Shown here: in pieces, positions 1 through 6,278 of the stretch
Layout of the letters: each line of letters starts with the position of its first letter
Numbering within the stretch: the stretch's first letter is position 1
Source: DATKKX01 sp035542775
Lineage (GTDB): Bacteria; Planctomycetota; Phycisphaerae; UBA1845; UTPLA1
NCBI GenBank assembly: GCA_035542775.1
Contig: DATKKX010000123.1
Location: 1 to 17,479 of the forward strand
Reading direction: 5' to 3'
Length of the DNA stretch: 17,479 bases
Program-made: the position numbers and the translations under genes
Notes under the pieces: model-generated
Databases searched by the model: none
Told to the model about the DNA's origin: nothing
Seen by the model: only the letters and a program-made list of their open reading frames with translations

Positions 1-1033
1 CTGCGTCCGAGCTGATGGTGTAGGTCAGCGTGCCTCCGCCGCTGTTGCTGACGGTGAAGATGTCGTCGGATGGATTCGATCCCTCCGTGGCAACCGGAGC
101 CAGCGAACTTACGCTCAGCGAGATCGTCGGCGGGGCGGACACAGAGTTGATGGTCAAGGTGGCCGCGATGGTCTGCGGATCATTGGTGGCCGCGGGATCC
201 GAGACGGTGATCGTCCCCGAGTACGAGCCGGCCGCCAGCGAGGCGGCGTCGTATTGCACGGTGATCGGATCGGCCTCACCGATTGATGAGCCGCTGGTGG
301 GCGAGACGATCACCCAGGCTGCGTCCGAGCTGATGGTGTAGTTCAGCGTGCCGCCGCCGCTGTTGCTGACCGAGAAGCTGTCATTCGGGGGATTGGAGCC
401 TTCGGTCGCCACCGGCGACAGCGAAGCCACGTCCAGTGAGATCGTCGGGCTGGGGGGCGCCGCCGCCGTCACCTGCAGATACAAGTGGGATTCGCAGTAG
501 AAGGTGCCTCCGCTGAGGCCGGCCACGGCCAGCACAAGGTCGTAGTAGTCCGCCGGGGTTGACGCATCGACGGTAATCGAAAACGGGAAGCTGGTTGCGC
601 CGCCGGGGGCGGAGTACCAGTTGCCCGTCAGAGGCAGGGTGTAGTATGTGGGAGCAGGGCTGGTTCGCTGCAGCCACGTCGAATCAGGTGTATAGGTGAG
701 CGTGGAGCAGCTCACGACGCCCGTTTTCTCGAACTGCTTCAGGACCGCGGCGTAGTTGGCGCCTGAGGGCAGGCCTGACACCTGGCCAGATAGCGTCTTG
801 CTTCCACCTTGGGCCACCGTGAATACGGGCCGCGTACCGAGGTCAGGAGTGCCGCAGCCTTCGGCGGGGTTACCGGTCGTATCGTTGCCCACGATGGTGA
901 TGGTGCCGAGAGCGCTGGTGTGGCACATTGCGCAGTTGGACCCATAGGATGGAAGGGCCAGACTGGTCTGCGCGAGTGTCAGGACGACGGCACATCCCGC
1001 GATTACTGCGATGGTCTTTATTGGCTTGGTCAT
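1..1033 (-). CDS. Exported CxxCH protein with Ig-like repeats (3' part beyond window)
   Basis: An open minus-strand frame runs from ATG at 1033 to the left edge (344 codons, no stop in the window). A Shine-Dalgarno AAGGAG lies 7 bases before the start. Residues 1-26 form a signal peptide ending in SLA-LPS. C34-x-x-C37-H38 (CAMCH) is a c-type heme attachment motif just behind the signal. About 150 residues of beta-rich sequence follow, then Ig-like (BACON-like) repeats of roughly 100 residues containing SNSGGGTLNYTISSDAAW and ITVSDPAATNDPQTI. At the DNA level the repeat unit recurs at 318 bases (positions 3 and 321). The first 190 residues closely match the gene at 1147-3165, so the pair is a tandem duplication. 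It is probably a secreted or surface-anchored cytochrome-like protein; its substrate is unknown. The C-terminus is not visible. Confidence 0.85.
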   Translation of the reverse strand, partial: MTKPIKTIAVIAGCAVVLTLAQTSLALPSYGSNCAMCHTSALGTITIVGNDTTGNPAEGCGTPDLGTRPVFTVAQGGSKTLSGQVSGLPSGANYAAVLKQFEKTGVVSCSTLTYTPDSTWLQRTSPAPTYYTLPLTGNWYSAPGGATSFPFSITVDASTPADYYDLVLAVAGLSGGTFYCESHLYLQVTAAAPPSPTISLDVASLSPVATEGSNPPNDSFSVSNSGGGTLNYTISSDAAWVIVSPTSGSSIGEADPITVQYDAASLAAGSYSGTITVSDPAATNDPQTIAATLTINSVSAPPTISLSVSSLAPVATEGSNPSDDIFTVSNSGGGTLTYTISSDA

Positions 1034-1090
1034 TTGAGGGCTCCTTAACGACGGTTCATCCATGTTCCGCCGCATTCGCTTAAACGGATG

Positions 1091-1130
1091 CCGATGACCA
1101 TAGCGCCTCGGAGTACGCTATGGTCATCGG
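1091..1130 (-). terminator. Perfect 15-bp hairpin between the two paralogs
   Basis: CCGATGACCATAGCG (1091-1105) and its exact complement CGCTATGGTCATCGG (1116-1130) flank a 10-base loop. It lies 17 bases beyond the stop of the upstream gene and 58 bases before the next start. On the minus strand only a weak T run (CCGTTTAAG) follows, so it may be a partial terminator, an attenuator or an mRNA-processing or stability hairpin that sets different expression for the two paralogs. Confidence 0.5.
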
Positions 1131-1146
1131 AGGGAAAATCTGCCGG

Positions 1147-3165
1147 TTAATCGTCGCTGCCGTAATCGCCTCGCCGCTGCTTCCGGCGGCTGCCGCGGCA
1201 CCGAGGAAGACTTGTCCTCATCGCCGCCAGGGCGCATAACATCCCCGAGCCGATCAAAGGTATGCCCACCCCACAGGCTTGGATACCGGCGGGAGACACC
1301 GATGCGTCCACCTCCTTCCCCTGGCCGGAGCCGATCGTCAGGGTCACGTTGATCGTCTGCGGGTTGTTCGCCGCATTGGGATCGGAGACGGTGATCGTCG
1401 CCCGGTACGTTCCACGAGCCAGAGAGGCGGTGCGGTATCGCACCGTGATGATCTTGGCCACCCCGGTGCTCGAGCCGCTGGTCGGTGAGACACTCAGCCA
1501 GGGTCCACTTTGATGACCGCCGCCTTCATCATCGCCGGAATCGTCCTCCCCGTGGCCGCCGGCGACGACGCTGTTTACCGAGGAGAACGAAGCGAGGTAG
1601 GCCTTCAGATCCGCGACCTGCTGCGCGGTCAGAGTAATGCCGCGCATCGCGGAATCAACCGAGCCCATGTTGGTGGTAATCCGGTCCGCTGAGCCGGCAA
1701 TGGACGCGGCGGAATGGCACCTGGCGCACATCTGGGTGAAGAGCGTCTGGCCCGCGGAGGAACTACCGCCGCCGCCACCGCTTCCACCGCCTTGGCCGCC
1801 GACCGCGACGCTGACGGTGTAATGCAGCGTGCCGCCGCCGGTGTTCTTGATGGTGAAGGTATCGTCGCGCGGGTTCGATCCGCGCCTTACACTCGGAGTC
1901 AGCGAGGTCTTGCTCAATTTGATCGTCGGCTGGACCCCGCCTCCGCCACCGCCACTGATCGTCAGCGTGACAGCAATCGTCTGCGGATTGTCGGTCGCGT
2001 TAGGATCAGACACGGTGATCGTGGCGGTGTAGCTCCCCGCCGTCAGAGAGGTCGTGCTGTACTGCACGGTAATCGACTGAGCTGCGCCCGTGGTCGAGCC
2101 GCTGGCCGGCGAGACGCTCAGCCACGCTGCGTCGGCGGTGATCGAGTAGTTCAGCGTCCCTCCACCGGTGTTGCTGACCGTGAAGCTCGAGTTGGGCGGG
2201 CTGGAGCCCTGGGCCGCGGTCGCCGACAGGGTCGTCTTGTTCAGCGTAATTGTCGGCGGGGCCGGGGGAGGGGCAGCGGTGATGGTCAACGTCACTGCGA
2301 TCGTCTGCGGATTGTTGGTCGCGCTGGGATCGGAGACGGTGATGGTCGCCGGGTAAGTTCCCGCCGCGAGCGAGGCGGTGCTGTACTGTACAGCAATCGT
2401 GTCGGTGGCAGTCGCCGTCGAGCCGCTGGTCGGCGAGAGCGAGAGCCAGGGTTGGTCGACGCTGATGACGTAGTTCAGCGTGCCGCCGCCGGTGTTGCTG
2501 ACTGTAAAGGTTGCATTGGCCGGGCTGGAGCCTTGGGCCGCGCTCGCCGATAGCGTCGTCTTGTTCAGCGTGATTGTCGGGTTGCTGGGCGCGGCTGCAG
2601 TCACCTGCACGTAAAAGTGGGCTTCAGTGTAGAACATGTTGCCGCTCAGACCCGCGACGGCCAGGACCAGGTCGTAATAGTCGGCCGGCGTCGAGGCCCC
2701 GACGGTGATGCTGAACGGAAAGCTGGTGGCCCCGCTGGGAGCGGTGAACCAGTTGCCGGTCAGAGGCAGCGTGTAGTAGGTTGGGGCAGGACTGGTTCGC
2801 TGCAGCCAGGTGGAGTCTGGCGTATAGGTCAGCGAGGAGCAATTCGCCACACCGGTCTGCTCGAACTGCTTCAGGACTGCGGCGTAGTTGGTGCCGGAAG
2901 GCAGCCCCGATATCTGTCCCGACAGAGTCTTGGTTCCGCCCTGGGCCACCGTAAATACCGGCCGCGTGCCGACGTCGGTCGTACCGCAGCCCTCGGCGGG
3001 ATTGGCGGTGGTGTCATTGCCGACAATGGTAATAGTGCCGAGAGCAGTGCTGTGGCACCCCTGGCAACCGGACCCGTAACTCGGCAGGGCCAGAGCAGCC
3101 TGGGCGCATGTCAGCATCACGGCACAACCTACGGCCAACGCAACTCGATTCATCTTCCTGGTCAT
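1147..3165 (-). CDS. Exported multi-heme-motif protein: Ig-like repeats with inserted cytochrome c domain
   Basis: 672 residues from ATG 3165, with Shine-Dalgarno AAGGAG 9 bases upstream. Residues 1-26 are a signal peptide. C34-x-x-C37-H38 is a first heme motif, followed by a beta-rich module to about 190. Ig-like/BACON-like repeats lie at about 195-296 and 303-403. A third repeat starts at about 413 and breaks off near 454; a Gly/Ser linker and a cytochrome c domain (C480-ARC-H484, possible Met ligand M507, ending in LTAQQVADLKAYL at 512-524) are inserted, then an acidic/Gly/His linker, and the repeat resumes at 555 (PWLSVSPTSGS) to about 611. The tail has C631-G, a hydrophobic stretch (633-648) and an Arg-rich end, resembling a C-terminal sorting or anchor signal (inference). 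This suggests an extracytoplasmic electron-transfer protein. It is the upstream paralog of the gene ending at 1033. Confidence 0.88.
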   Translation of the reverse strand: MTRKMNRVALAVGCAVMLTCAQAALALPSYGSGCQGCHSTALGTITIVGNDTTANPAEGCGTTDVGTRPVFTVAQGGTKTLSGQISGLPSGTNYAAVLKQFEQTGVANCSSLTYTPDSTWLQRTSPAPTYYTLPLTGNWFTAPSGATSFPFSITVGASTPADYYDLVLAVAGLSGNMFYTEAHFYVQVTAAAPSNPTITLNKTTLSASAAQGSSPANATFTVSNTGGGTLNYVISVDQPWLSLSPTSGSTATATDTIAVQYSTASLAAGTYPATITVSDPSATNNPQTIAVTLTITAAPPPAPPTITLNKTTLSATAAQGSSPPNSSFTVSNTGGGTLNYSITADAAWLSVSPASGSTTGAAQSITVQYSTTSLTAGSYTATITVSDPNATDNPQTIAVTLTISGGGGGGVQPTIKLSKTSLTPSVRRGSNPRDDTFTIKNTGGGTLHYTVSVAVGGQGGGSGGGGGSSSAGQTLFTQMCARCHSAASIAGSADRITTNMGSVDSAMRGITLTAQQVADLKAYLASFSSVNSVVAGGHGEDDSGDDEGGGHQSGPWLSVSPTSGSSTGVAKIITVRYRTASLARGTYRATITVSDPNAANNPQTINVTLTIGSGQGKEVDASVSPAGIQACGVGIPLIGSGMLCALAAMRTSLPRCRGSRRKQRRGDYGSDD

Positions 3166-3249
3166 CTGTCAAGACTCCTTGGTAGTTGTCCTTCTGTTCC
3201 GGCGATCCCTCTGATCGCTGTGTGGGCTCATGTACCGGGCTCGCACCGT

Positions 3250-3266
3250 CTGCCGCCGGGCGGCAG
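3250..3266. other. GC-rich hairpin upstream of the cytochrome gene
   Basis: CTGCCGCC and GGCGGCAG pair perfectly around a single central G, in the gap between the protease remnant (ends 3303) and the cytochrome start (3165). A second small dyad, GCGATC (3202-3207) and GATCGC (3213-3218), lies between it and the start. Neither has a convincing T tract. They may separate the remnant genes from the cytochrome genes, or act as regulator sites. Confidence 0.3.
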
Positions 3267-3302
3267 TTCTCACATGCTCGGTTCAGGAAGGCCGGGCGGG
3301 GC

Positions 3303-3713
3303 TCAGTCAAGGCGGGCACACCGCAACCAGGCGCACCATTGTGGCCTGTCGAATGCAGTCCTATGGAGGAGTCTTCTTTGCTCCGTCGAAACCAATGGAT
3401 CACCGGAATCGACGTCCTCACTCGCCTCTTGCTCACAATATGAGCACGAAGCGTTTGCAATCAGGCACTGGTCCAGCTCGGCCAATGCCAGCCGGACCAA
3501 TTCGGGCACAACCGCGGAAACCTCTGCGGACGGTTCCAGACCCTCTTCGATGACGCACACGCCCACCCCCTCATCCCACAGCAATATCTCGCCAATGCCG
3601 AGGACCAGGAGAGGGCGAGGCTGTCGTGAAGCTGAAGCGCCGCACGGTCTGGTCACGACAGCCTCGCTTAGTTCCAAAATGCTTTCCATTCCACCTATCA
3701 CCTGTTCTTGCAC
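3303..3713 (-). pseudogene. Internally deleted [NiFe]-hydrogenase maturation protease (HupD/HyaD/HybD type)
   Basis: 136 codons from GTG 3713 (ATG at 3689 is an alternative start), 40 bases after the hydrogenase remnant. Residues 33-55 (PLLVLGIGEILLWDEGVGV and following) match the N-terminal motif of peptidase family M52 proteases, usually LVLGIGNxLLxDEGxGV. The motif Asn is Glu here, but the Glu that corresponds to Ni ligand E16 of HybD is present. Immediately afterwards the protein reads EEGLEPSAEVSAVVPELVRLALAEL, which resembles the very C-terminus of these proteases. The central roughly 100 residues, carrying the other two Ni ligands (D62 and H93 in HybD), are missing. The order large subunit then protease is normal for hydrogenase operons. 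The C-terminal 45 residues, with a CSYC motif, are unrecognised. It is probably non-functional as a protease, though the frame is open. Confidence 0.7.
3615..3667. repeat. 15-bp perfect inverted repeat inside the protease remnant
   Basis: GCGAGGCTGTCGTGA (3615-3629) and TCACGACAGCCTCGC (3653-3667) are exact reverse complements around a 23-base loop. The dyad falls just before the LVLGIG motif in residues that typical proteases lack, so it may be an inserted palindromic element or a structured translation-control hairpin. Confidence 0.55.
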
Positions 3714-3753
3714 CAGTCAGGTCCCCGCGATTCTCTCTTCACGCTGAACACGT

Positions 3754-4116
3754 TCACGCCGCGGCAGGTTGCGGCAGCACCTCGGCCCTGCCGGATTGGG
3801 AGCCGGGCTGGATCATGTGTACCGCACACGCCAAACACGGATCGAAGGTGTGAATAACGCGGATCGGCTTGGTGGGCTTGGGTCCCTGCGCAACCGGAGT
3901 TGCCGTCAACGCCTGGACAATGGCCCCGAACTGCTCCGAATAATCGCGCGGCGGGGCATTCCAGTCGGCAGGAGGAACGATCTGGTGGCGGGCGATCCCA
4001 GCCTCACGCAACTGCTCCCGGTGTGCGACCGCGCCGCGGATCGCCGCGGCTGTGGACGCGGCCGGCCAGCCGGCTGCACACGCCGCCGTCAAGGATTCGC
4101 GTCGCGTTACTTCCAT
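3754..4116 (-). pseudogene. Truncated [NiFe]-hydrogenase large subunit: C-terminal end behind a Tat-like leader
   Basis: 120 codons from ATG 4116, or 121 from GTG 4119; AGAGGAGA at 4134-4127 is the ribosome binding site. From residue 28 it matches the end of uptake-type [NiFe]-hydrogenase large subunits: RGAVAH, then IARHQIVPPADWNAPPRD, and RVIHTFDPCLACAVH, the C-terminal Ni-binding L2 motif, followed by a 20-residue tail in the position of the peptide cleaved by the maturation protease. Full-length subunits have about 450-600 residues. The N-terminal L1 RxCxxC motif and the core are absent, so an active site cannot form. The first 27 residues (TRRESLTAACAAGW, then an Ala-rich stretch) resemble the twin-arginine signal of the small subunit, with F and K of the motif changed to S and T. 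This fits one deletion joining the start of the small subunit gene to the end of the large subunit gene. The Tat reading is inference. Confidence 0.8.
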
Positions 4117-4126
4117 CACGGGGCAG

Positions 4127-4134
4127 TCTCCTCT
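4127..4134 (-). promoter_or_regulatory. Ribosome binding site of the hydrogenase remnant
   Basis: AGAGGAGA on the minus strand, 8 bases before GTG 4119 and 11 before ATG 4116. It shows that translation of the shortened ORF is plausible and favours these starts over the GTG at 4137, which lies upstream of the site. Confidence 0.6.
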
Positions 4135-4180
4135 CACGTTCGGATCTTCGCAGGAGCAGAACTCTTACGCCGATGAGCGG

Positions 4181-4195
4181 GCAAGCACCGTGCCA
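4181..4195 (-). promoter_or_regulatory. Sigma-54 (-24/-12) promoter
   Basis: The minus strand reads TGGCACGGTGCTTGC, an exact match to the sigma-54 core TGGCACG-N4-TTGC with correct GG and GC spacing. Transcription would start near 4169, about 53 bases before the ATG at 4116, and run through the hydrogenase remnants towards the cytochrome genes. The divergent operon encodes a sigma-54-dependent activator. Confidence 0.72.
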
Positions 4196-4621
4196 TCAGG
4201 GAATACCCGCAGGTCTTCCAGTTGATATCGCTGCATCAAGCCGAAAACGCGGCTGTGATGTGCGTGCGCACCAGTCTCGGGATCTCTTGTCGAACCGGTT
4301 CAAGATGTGATGTGCATGACGGCACACAGAGGCGTGCGTCGGGCACATGCAGACCGACCTTTCGGCCCGTGAATGGCTGCCCCATCACACCAAGAGAATT
4401 GAAGGCCCGGCATTCTCTTGAGCACGCGCGCACGAAGAGCAGCGAAGAGCTTGCCACCTTCTTGTGACTCGGTGTTCTGCTTCGGAGCAATTGGTCCGAT
4501 GCGGCGGAGCGATTCCGAAACGCGCCGCCGGATTTGCAATTTCATTGCGGTACGGCGGTTGCGACGGAATCTCGGCGAGCGTGAATGTGCCCCGCTTCAG
4601 AAATCGCAGAAAGGCCTTTCA
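4196..4621. other. Divergent regulatory region without a recognisable gene
   Basis: No open frame here looks like a gene. The stretch holds the possible upstream activator sites at 4255-4346; the rest, up to the TATAAT at 4622, shows nothing I can interpret. Confidence 0.5.
4255..4346. promoter_or_regulatory. Cluster of GTGC...GCAC dyads (candidate enhancer sites)
   Basis: GTGATGTGCGTG (4255-4266) and GTGATGTGCATG (4307-4318) are near-identical direct repeats 52 bases apart, about five helical turns. Each overlaps a dyad: GTGC-N4-GCAC at 4260-4271 and GTGC-N6-GCAC at 4312-4325. A third, GTGC-N5-GCAC, is at 4334-4346. They lie about 65-150 bases upstream of the sigma-54 promoter, the usual position for NtrC-family enhancer sites. 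The same dyad recurs before the kinase gene (4679-4692, 4700-4713). Confidence 0.5.
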
Positions 4622-4642
4622 TATAATGCCGTCGTGATCACG
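4622..4642 (+). promoter_or_regulatory. Candidate promoter -10 and overlapping palindrome for the kinase operon
   Basis: A perfect TATAAT (4622-4627) is followed by the 10-base palindrome CGTGATCACG (4633-4642), where transcription would begin. No good -35 lies 16-18 bases upstream, so the promoter would be activator-dependent or non-standard. Confidence 0.35.
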
Positions 4643-4677
4643 AAAGCCGGGGTACTCACTGCCGGGACATAAGGCTG

Positions 4678-4714
4678 TGTGCATGCACGCACGGTTGCTG
4701 TGCGTTCATGCACA
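4678..4714 (+). promoter_or_regulatory. Inverted repeat in the kinase leader (operator or hairpin)
   Basis: TGTGCATGCACGCAC (4678-4692) and GTGCGTTCATGCACA (4700-4714) are complementary at 14 of 15 positions around a 7-base loop. Each arm itself contains GTGC-N6-GCAC, the spacing also found at 4312-4325. It could be an autoregulatory binding site for the downstream response regulator, or a leader RNA hairpin. Confidence 0.5.
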
Positions 4715-4777
4715 GGCAGGTTCGGAAGAAACCGTGACGGGGCTCCGATCCTCGGGGTTCGGCACAAGGCTGAGACT

Positions 4778-6211
4778 GTGTTACGCATCCGCTGGTATCA
4801 CTTTTACTTCGGCCTCGCGGCCTTTGACGTGATCGTCATCCTGGTCAGTCTGCACCTCCACAATCGCACGCTCGACAACGTCTCGCAGCTCGTCGCCGCC
4901 GCGACCCATCTGGATGAGCAATCGCGCTGGCTGCAGCTCGCCCAGCAGCGGATATTGGACCTGGACGCCCCCGGCAATGACCTCTTCCGCTGCGTCAGCA
5001 CCCAGGACTACCAGCACCAGCGGCATCGTTTTCAGCGGGGAACCGCGAACATGCTGGAAACCCTGGACTCCGCCCCCGCACTGGGTCTGGACGCCGGGCT
5101 TCTGCGAACCAGAGTCGAAGCCATGGATCGCGTCGCCGAGAACCTCTTCACCATCTTCGAGCCGATGTCCTCCGGCGCCATCACCGACAGGGAGCGGAGC
5201 GACATTCTCGAACGGGCCGGACCGGTGATGGCGCAGATGGACAGCGCCCAGTACGAGACGCTTCGGGCGCTGGGATCGTTGTCGGCCCAGAACGCCGCGG
5301 AGCGCGGAGCGCTGCTGCAAGCCTATGAGGCCGATCTTCAGAGAAGGGTTCTGTCTGAGCGGTACTTCATCGCCGCGGTCATCCTCATTCTGGTCGGGGT
5401 GCTGGCTCTGGGGCGGCGCGTGCAGCAGGCCGATCGTGCCCTGGAGGAGCAAAGGCGCCGGGTTCTGGAGGAACGGCGCGAGCGGCTTGCGGCCATCGGC
5501 GAACTATGTTCGAGCGTGGCCCACGGCATCCGCAATCCTCTGGCCGCGATTCGCAGCTCCGCGGAGCTGTCGCTCGAGCTCGGACAGTTGGACGAGCCGT
5601 CCCGCCAGAGGATGCAGGACATCGTAACGGAGGGCCGACGGCTGGGCGACCGCGTCAGCGGCCTCTTGAGCATGGCCCGCGCCACCGCCGATGCGTTCGA
5701 GTTGGTGAATTTGAACGAGATCGTCTCCGGGGCCGCCGCCGGTTTGCGGCCCGAGTTTGCCCGGCTCGAGGTGAAGCTGGATGAGGCGATTCCCGATCAG
5801 CCGATCGTCGTACACGGCGATCAGCGGCAGTTGGGGCAACTGTTCGTGGAGCTCCTGTCCAATGCCATGGAGTATTCGAAACCGGGCGATGCCGTCCGCC
5901 TGGCCGCGGGCGGTCCGGACTCCCGGGGCCGGGCCACCATTATCGTAGAAGACCAGGGACCGGGCGTCGCGCCGGAAGTCAGGCCGCGGGTCTTCGATCT
6001 GTTCTTCACGACCAAGGCAAACGGGACCGGGATCGGCCTAGCCACGGTCAAGCGGATTGCACGATTGCACGGGGGCGACGTGGAGGTGGGCAGCTCCCCG
6101 ATGGGCGGGACGAAATTCGTCGTCTCGCTGCCGGTCGCCGGGGCCCGCCGCAACGGCGACGTCCATTGGGCAAGCCAAGGCACAAGGCGTCGACAGCCGG
6201 CCGCCGGCTGA
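4778..6211 (+). CDS. Membrane sensor histidine kinase
   Basis: 477 residues from GTG 4778, chosen because AAGG lies upstream and the first membrane helix follows at once; the frame is open back to GTG 4679, but that part overlaps the inverted repeat. Helix 1 is at about 8-26, a roughly 170-residue largely helical extracytoplasmic sensor follows, and helix 2 is at about 197-215, then a charged coiled coil (EEQRRRVLEERRERLAAIGEL). The H-box is SSVAHGIRNPLAAIR with phosphoacceptor His249; Gly replaces the usual Glu after His. The ATPase domain has N362 in LLSNAMEYS, VEDQGPGV (G1), FDLFFTTKANGTGIGL (F/G2) and GGTKF. It resembles NtrB/ZraS-like kinases that partner NtrC-type regulators, and is encoded directly upstream of one. 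The signal sensed is unknown. Confidence 0.9.
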   Translation: MLRIRWYHFYFGLAAFDVIVILVSLHLHNRTLDNVSQLVAAATHLDEQSRWLQLAQQRILDLDAPGNDLFRCVSTQDYQHQRHRFQRGTANMLETLDSAPALGLDAGLLRTRVEAMDRVAENLFTIFEPMSSGAITDRERSDILERAGPVMAQMDSAQYETLRALGSLSAQNAAERGALLQAYEADLQRRVLSERYFIAAVILILVGVLALGRRVQQADRALEEQRRRVLEERRERLAAIGELCSSVAHGIRNPLAAIRSSAELSLELGQLDEPSRQRMQDIVTEGRRLGDRVSGLLSMARATADAFELVNLNEIVSGAAAGLRPEFARLEVKLDEAIPDQPIVVHGDQRQLGQLFVELLSNAMEYSKPGDAVRLAAGGPDSRGRATIIVEDQGPGVAPEVRPRVFDLFFTTKANGTGIGLATVKRIARLHGGDVEVGSSPMGGTKFVVSLPVAGARRNGDVHWASQGTRRRQPAAG

Positions 6212-6278
6212 TCGCCAAGACAGCGCGGGTGGCGTCGGAAGGCAGGATCGGGTCGGACTCAGTTTTCAGGAGTTGGAC

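Noticed and set aside
921..936. TGGCAC resembling a sigma-54 -24 box
   Set aside because: No TTGC at the required spacing, and it lies in the codons of a CxxCH motif.
1714..2553. 279-codon Arg-rich plus-strand frame
   Set aside because: Shadow of the Ig-like repeats on the other strand; its periodicity simply follows the repeats.
4236..4490. 84-codon minus-strand frame upstream of the hydrogenase remnant
   Set aside because: No convincing ribosome binding site or family similarity; it overlaps the candidate activator sites.
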